Source of the DNA: Acidobacteria bacterium 37-71-11
GTDB taxonomy: Bacteria > Acidobacteriota > Thermoanaerobaculia > Thermoanaerobaculales > Thermoanaerobaculaceae
Length of the DNA stretch: 10,960 nt
NCBI GenBank assembly: GCA_002279285.1
Contig: NCBR01000061.1
Span: 1-10,960, forward strand
Reading direction: 5' to 3'
This document shows, piece by piece, positions 7,074 through 10,960 of this stretch (position 1 is the first letter of the stretch; the number at the start of each line of letters is the position of its first letter). The notes beneath the pieces are model-generated. The model was not told where the DNA came from. It did not search any database and was given only the letters and a program-made list of their open reading frames with translations. The translations under genes and the position numbers were made by a program.

Positions 7074-7598
7074 TCAGCGCGCCTGCAGCCGGACGCGCAA
7101 AGCGTCGAGGTCGGACCGGCCGAGGCGGGGCGCGGTCGAGCGGATCAGCCCGAGGAAGGCGTCGATCTCGGCGGGCGTGGCCGGGAAGCCGATACGGCCG
7201 GAGTCGCCGAGCTTGTCGCCGCCGGGCGAGAGCACGACCATGAACGGCAACGCGCCGCTGCTGCCCCAGCCGGTCATGAGCGTGCTCGCGCCGGGGTTCT
7301 CGAGGCTCGCCTGAGCCGGGCGCTCGAGCGCGTCGAGCCACACCACCTCGTAGCTGGCGTCGATGCGCTGGCGCACGTCGGGCTGTTGCAGGTACTTCTC
7401 CAGACGCTTGCACCAGCCGCACCACGAGGCGTGGAAAAGGACGAGCACGTTCTTGCCGGCAACCCCGGCCCGCGTCTCGGCCGCCTTGAGGAGCGCGCTG
7501 GCGGGCTGCGGCGCCGCGTCCACCGCCGCCGGGGCCGGCACGGCCGCCGCCAGACACACCGCGACCGCCATCGCGACGAACCGCAACCGTGCCTTCAT
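7074..7598 (-). CDS. Exported thioredoxin-fold protein (CGWC active site)
   Basis: 174 residues. The N-terminus (MKARLRFVAM then an Ala/Val-rich hydrophobic run to about residue 28) is a Sec signal peptide, placing the protein in the periplasm. The mature part is a single thioredoxin-like domain: strand NVLVLF, active site HASWCGWCK with C60 and C63, and cis-proline P118 in the ALPFMVVLSP strand. This resembles thioredoxin_7/DsbD-C-terminal-like thiol reductases or isomerases acting on exported proteins; the direction of its redox chemistry cannot be told. The start at 7598 is supported by GAGG seven bases upstream; that ribosome site contains the TGA stop of the preceding peptidase gene, only four bases away, so the two are translationally linked. 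A hairpin follows the stop. Confidence 0.88.
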   Translation of the reverse strand: MKARLRFVAMAVAVCLAAAVPAPAAVDAAPQPASALLKAAETRAGVAGKNVLVLFHASWCGWCKRLEKYLQQPDVRQRIDASYEVVWLDALERPAQASLENPGASTLMTGWGSSGALPFMVVLSPGGDKLGDSGRIGFPATPAEIDAFLGLIRSTAPRLGRSDLDALRVRLQAR

Positions 7599-7602
7599 CG
7601 GG

Positions 7603-9333
7603 TCACCTCTCATTTGTCTCTTCCGGTTTCCGGCCAGCCGCGATCTGCTGGCGTGCCGTTCGGACCCGATCTCGCAGCGCCGCCGCCCTCTCCACGAGTG
7701 CGTTGCCGGCCTGCCAGTCATGGGCCGTGCGGACGGCCTGCTCGGCCATCGCGAGGGCATCGTCCAGCTGACCCTCCGCGAGGAGTCGCTCGGCGCGGTC
7801 GAGGTTGCCCTGGAGCAAGGCTTCGTGGGCGGTCCTCACGACCGCGGCGTCGTTGCACGCCGCCAGGAACCGCCCGTTGACCTCAACGGCGCGCTCGATG
7901 CGGCCCGCCCGCACGCAGAGCACGATCAGATCGCGCGCGGCGGCGTAGTCCTGCGCATCCAGGGCGAGGCACCGTTCGAGGGCGTCGACCCCGGCGCCGG
8001 TGTCCTTGTCGCCGGCGAGGACGTACGTGCGGCCCAGCGCCGCCCATCCGAGGGCGAGGTTCGGGCTGTGTTTGAGCGCCCGCCACAGCAGGTCGCGGGC
8101 GAACTCGGCGTCGGCCCGGGACGGAGGGTTCCCCTTCTCGAGCCGGTCCAGCAGCGCCTCGGCGGCGTGGAGGTCCGGCCGGACGTCGTCCGGGGCGAAC
8201 TCCAGCGCCCGCTGGTACAGCTTCCAGCCCTCCTCGATTCGACCTTCCCGCTCGCGCGCGATCCCGAGCCCCGTGAGGGCGGTGACGTTGTGCGGGTTGA
8301 ACTTGAACGCCTGCGTGAGAAACGCCTCCGCCGAGGGAAAGCTTGCCCGCGAACCCTCGAGCAGCAGGTACCCGAGCCGGGCGAGGACCTCGTCGTGCGG
8401 GAGGGCGGTGGGCGTGTCGACGTTGATCGGTCCGAGCTGATCGCCGCGGAGCACGAGGTACTGCATGGCGTCGCCGTTGATGTACGCCTTCAGCTCCTTC
8501 TCGAACGCATCGAAGCCGGTGCCGAACGCGGAGGCGAACGCCTGCTCGTCACTGCGGCCCGCCGCCAACTGTTCGAGGTAGCTGGCAAGCTGGCCGCGGC
8601 GTTGCGGGCAATCGGCGTACAGGTAGTGCACCATCGCCCAGGACTCGGCGTAAAAAAGCGGTGCCCGCTTGGCGTCGGTGTACAGCGGCGATCTGCTGTC
8701 CGCGGCGAGGACCTCCGCGAGCGGCACCCACTCGCGCTTCCTGAGAAGCGCGATCTGCCCGGTGGGAAGGCCGATCTTCGCCGATCCGTCCTGGATGGCG
8801 AACGCGGCGTAGAAATCGGCGGCGCCCTCCCTGAGCCAGAGCGGCACGGAGACTCCCTGGTTCCCGATGAACGCATGCGTCAGCTCGTGGTAGATGACGT
8901 GCTCGGCGCTCCACCGCCCGCTGGCGTCGAAGACGATGAGCGGCCCGTCCCAGGCGTGGATGAAGAAGCCCGCCACGTTCTTGGCCCGGCGCTCGAGGAT
9001 GATGTCGCGGTAGGGGGCGAACGCCGAGGTGCTCTTGAAGGCATACACCGAGATCGGCAGCGGCGAGTGGATCGGCAGCTTCGATGCCTTCGCCAGCGCA
9101 GCGCGGAACCGCAGGAGGTGCTCGGCGATCTCCTTCGTCTTGCTCTTCCCGGCGTTCGAGAAGATGACGAACTCGTCGGCCTTGACCTGGACCCACCGTT
9201 CCAACTCGCCGGGCATCTTGATGATCTCCGGGGCGGGGGCCGCCGCCGCCACGACCGGCAGCATCAGGAAGGAAACAAGCGAGATCCAGCGCCGTAACAC
9301 GCGCCTCCCCAAAATCGGATCAGAGCTCGTCAC
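7603..9333 (-). CDS. Exported zinc metallopeptidase-like protein with TPR repeats (peptidase MA/DUF1570-like)
   Basis: 576 residues. Arg-rich n-region (RRVLRRW) and hydrophobic stretch to about residue 33 (VVAAAAPA) form a signal peptide. The N-terminal half resembles peptidase-MA/DUF1570 gluzincins: HELTH at 149-153 gives zinc ligands H149 and H153 with catalytic E150, and WLREGAADFYA supplies the likely third ligand E169. From about residue 330 to the end the sequence is helical with TPR-like repeats (AFKFNPHNVTALTGLGIARE, ALEFAPDDVRP, ALKHSPNLALGWAALGRTYV), probably for protein binding. Substrate unknown. The start is uncertain: GTG 9333 has no Shine-Dalgarno, while an in-frame GTG at 9300 follows GGGGAGG at a short three-base spacing; both retain the signal peptide. 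It lies 37 bases after the aminotransferase gene and four before the thioredoxin-like gene, suggesting a shared envelope role. Confidence 0.85.
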   Translation of the reverse strand: MTSSDPILGRRVLRRWISLVSFLMLPVVAAAAPAPEIIKMPGELERWVQVKADEFVIFSNAGKSKTKEIAEHLLRFRAALAKASKLPIHSPLPISVYAFKSTSAFAPYRDIILERRAKNVAGFFIHAWDGPLIVFDASGRWSAEHVIYHELTHAFIGNQGVSVPLWLREGAADFYAAFAIQDGSAKIGLPTGQIALLRKREWVPLAEVLAADSRSPLYTDAKRAPLFYAESWAMVHYLYADCPQRRGQLASYLEQLAAGRSDEQAFASAFGTGFDAFEKELKAYINGDAMQYLVLRGDQLGPINVDTPTALPHDEVLARLGYLLLEGSRASFPSAEAFLTQAFKFNPHNVTALTGLGIAREREGRIEEGWKLYQRALEFAPDDVRPDLHAAEALLDRLEKGNPPSRADAEFARDLLWRALKHSPNLALGWAALGRTYVLAGDKDTGAGVDALERCLALDAQDYAAARDLIVLCVRAGRIERAVEVNGRFLAACNDAAVVRTAHEALLQGNLDRAERLLAEGQLDDALAMAEQAVRTAHDWQAGNALVERAAALRDRVRTARQQIAAGRKPEETNER

Positions 9334-9343
9334 AATGTGCTGA

Positions 9344-9349
9344 ATTGTA
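9344..9349 (-). promoter_or_regulatory. Possible -10 element before the peptidase/TPR gene
   Basis: TACAAT on the minus strand (five of six consensus bases) in the short AT-richer gap between the aminotransferase and peptidase genes. No matching -35 is present at 17 bases. If used, transcription would start near 9337, leaving almost no leader for the GTG at 9333 but about 37 bases for the GTG at 9300. Weak evidence. Confidence 0.2.
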
Positions 9350-9370
9350 CGCTCGCCGGCGCTGCCCTCC

Positions 9371-10552
9371 CTACATGCCGCGCAGGGCGCCGCCGAGCGC
9401 CGCGACCGCCCGCTCGATGTGGCTGGACTCGATCGTGTACGGCGGCAGGAAGCGCACGACGTGGCTGCCGGCGGGGACGGCGAGCACCTTGCGCTTCTGC
9501 AGGCCGCGCAGGATGTCGTCGCGGCGGTCGCTCACCACCAGGCCGAGCATCAAGCCGCGGCCCCTGGCCCCGGCCACCAGGTCGTGGGCCACCGACCGCA
9601 GCGCGGCCAGGAACGCCTCGCCGGTGGCGGCGACGTGCTCGAGCACGGCGGCGTCGAGCGTCGCGAGGATGAAGCGGACGCCCGCGAGCGCCAGGGGGTT
9701 GCCGCCGAACGTGGAGGAGTGTGCGCCGCGCTCGAGGCGCTCGCCGACGGCCCGCGTCACGACCGTCGCGCCGACCGGGATGCCGCCCGCGAGGCCCTTG
9801 CCCAGGCAGACGATGTCGGCCGCGACGCCCTCGTGCTCCGCGGCGAGGAAGCGGCCGGTGCGGCCGACGCCGGTCTGCACCTCGTCCGTGATCAGCAACG
9901 CCCCGCGGTCGGCGCAGAGCCGCCGCGCCGAACGCAGGTAGCCCTCCGGCGGCACGACGACGCCGCTCTCGCCCTGGATCGGCTCGACGATGAACGCGGC
10001 GGCGCCCTCCTCGAGAGCCGCTTCCAGCGCCGCCGGGTCCCCGTACTCGACGTGGGCGAACTCCCAGAGCAACGGCTCGAACGGCTCCCGGTACTTCGCC
10101 CCCCAGGTGGCGGAGAGCGCGCCGAGGGTCTTGCCATGGTAGGCGCCGCGGCAGGCGACGAAGCGCCGCTTCCCGGTCGCCATGGCGGCGAACTTGAGCG
10201 CGGCCTCGACCGCCTCCGCGCCGGAGTTGCACCAGTACACGAGGCCGGGATCGGCCGGGTTGACGCGCCGCGCGAGTTCCGCCGACGCCTGCGCCCGCAC
10301 GTCGCTGGCGAAGCTGCAGTGGAGGGTCGGCAGCGCGCGCAGCTGCGCGATGAGCGCCGCTTCCAGCCCGGGGTGAGAGTAGCCGAGGATGTTGACGCCG
10401 TAGTTGCTCGCCAGGTCGAGGTAGCGTTCGCCGGTGTCGCTGACGAGCTCGACGCCCTCGCCGCGCGTGAGGGTCACCCCCCGCCGGACGTACAGGTTCG
10501 CCATGAACTCCCGTTGCGTGGTCGCGGCGTCGGACGCGGGCCGGCTAGCCAT
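9371..10552 (-). CDS. lysJ: Class-III PLP aminotransferase, LysJ/ArgD type
   Basis: 393-residue cytoplasmic aminotransferase that moves the terminal amino group of glutamate onto a carrier-bound or N-acetylated semialdehyde, making the ornithine/lysine skeleton. Seen: the CNSGAEAVEAALKFA phosphate-binding loop (108-122), AYHGKTLGALSATW (137-150), IVEPIQGESG, LLITDEVQTGVGRTG with PLP-ring aspartate D223, CLGKGLAGG with Schiff-base lysine K252, and HSSTFGGNPLALA. The KYREPF segment and the end VVRFLPPYTIE resemble Thermus LysJ, and the LysW-type kinase immediately upstream agrees; plain ArgD is the alternative. The ATG at 10552 overlaps the kinase gene by eight bases, which favours it over the ATG at 10504 that would remove 16 residues. 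Full length, all catalytic residues intact. Confidence 0.92.
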   Translation of the reverse strand: MASRPASDAATTQREFMANLYVRRGVTLTRGEGVELVSDTGERYLDLASNYGVNILGYSHPGLEAALIAQLRALPTLHCSFASDVRAQASAELARRVNPADPGLVYWCNSGAEAVEAALKFAAMATGKRRFVACRGAYHGKTLGALSATWGAKYREPFEPLLWEFAHVEYGDPAALEAALEEGAAAFIVEPIQGESGVVVPPEGYLRSARRLCADRGALLITDEVQTGVGRTGRFLAAEHEGVAADIVCLGKGLAGGIPVGATVVTRAVGERLERGAHSSTFGGNPLALAGVRFILATLDAAVLEHVAATGEAFLAALRSVAHDLVAGARGRGLMLGLVVSDRRDDILRGLQKRKVLAVPAGSHVVRFLPPYTIESSHIERAVAALGGALRGM

Positions 10553-10960
10553 GCGCACCGCCAACTCGCGCGAGCGCGGATGCCAGGACCTCGGTCCCGG
10601 TCCCGGCGAGCGCGTCGGCAAGCGGACGCTCGGCGCGACCGTCCGCGATCACGACGCGCGGCGCGCGGCCTTCGAGCAGGCGGCGCAGCGCCATGAGCTT
10701 GCGTTTGAACCTGCCGTCGGCGGCCGCCTCCCAACGCGCCAGCTCCTCGAGCCCGAGCGAGGCGATCACCGACGCGGGGTCCGCAGGATTGCGCAGCATC
10801 CCCGGTGCCTCGATGAGCTGGACGACGGTGTCGGCCTCGAGGTCGCGCGCCAGCACGGCGACGATGTCGTCGTTCTCGGCGTTGATCGCCGCGCCGGTCT
10901 CGTCGGCGATCGGCACCGTGAGCACGGGCGTGTGGCCGAGCGCCAGGAGCGCGCGCAACA
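10545..10960 (-). CDS. lysZ: LysW-type amino-acid kinase (LysZ/ArgB family), 5' end beyond window
   Basis: C-terminal half (about 138 residues) of an amino-acid kinase that phosphorylates the side-chain carboxylate of aminoadipate or glutamate held on LysW, or of N-acetylglutamate. Visible: GHTPVLTVPIADETGAAINAEND, then LEADTVVQLIEAPGMLRNP, then DGRFKRKLMAL and VVIADGRAERPLADALAGTGTEVL. The GR-x-KRK motif and the VIADGR/ERP ending are characteristic of LysZ kinases (Thermus LysZ has GRMKRKVMGA) and differ from the GGMIPK form of classical acetylglutamate kinase, so LysW-dependent chemistry is favoured. The stop overlaps the aminotransferase start by eight bases, as expected for consecutive pathway steps. 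The N-terminal, ATP-binding part is outside the window, so the start is not known. Confidence 0.85.
   Translation of the reverse strand, partial: LRALLALGHTPVLTVPIADETGAAINAENDDIVAVLARDLEADTVVQLIEAPGMLRNPADPASVIASLGLEELARWEAAADGRFKRKLMALRRLLEGRAPRVVIADGRAERPLADALAGTGTEVLASALARVGGAHG

Noticed and set aside
6814..7557. 247-codon minus-strand frame containing GAIRTRDLQSRRL
   Set aside because: Its recognisable part is the antisense of the tRNA-like fragment, a common false protein. The rest is out of frame across the thioredoxin gene.
1..10960. CRISPR array, insertion sequence, transposase, integrase or rRNA
   Set aside because: No regularly spaced direct repeats, no transposase or recombinase coding sequence and no rRNA segments were seen on either strand.

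Overview
The window is very GC-rich bacterial DNA. Nearly every real gene reads on the minus strand, so the gene order runs from the right end to the left. The many signal peptides and the lysine/arginine gene types suit a high-GC diderm such as an Acidobacteriota relative, but that placement is a weak inference; no rRNA or other marker gene is present.

Right block (10960 down to 7074). A LysW-type amino-acid kinase (LysZ/ArgB family, cut by the window edge) overlaps a class-III PLP aminotransferase (LysJ/ArgD family) by 8 bases. After a 37-base gap come two exported proteins with a tight junction: a 576-residue zinc-metallopeptidase/TPR protein, and a 174-residue periplasmic thioredoxin-fold protein with a CGWC active site. 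The first two genes are consecutive steps of arginine/lysine biosynthesis. The last two form their own pair.

Middle (7073 down to 6337). This short region looks like a recombination scar. It holds a hairpin behind the thioredoxin gene, a degenerate 3' half of a tRNA-Arg(CCG)-like gene, a stem-loop next to a perfect 10-base palindrome, and the C-terminal two-thirds of a VapC-type PIN ribonuclease that lacks its N-terminal strand and antitoxin. A good sigma70-like promoter reading left (TTGACG, 16 bases, TATGCT) lies inside this scar and would drive the left block.

Left block (6336 down to 1, continuing beyond the window). This is a compact sugar-uptake operon: fructose-family PTS EIIC, EIIB, a HPr-EI-EIIA fusion that holds the whole soluble phosphorelay, and a GH38 alpha-mannosidase cut by the left edge. 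It resembles the E. coli mannosylglycerate pair mngA-mngB (fructose-type PTS permease plus GH38 enzyme). Here the permease is split, carries its own HPr and enzyme I, and the mannosidase has a signal peptide. The proposed job is capture of a mannose-containing compound: either external cleavage by GH38 followed by PTS uptake, or an MngAB-like route if the enzyme is not exported. The substrate is not known. This self-powered PTS/exported-mannosidase operon is the most interesting object in the window.
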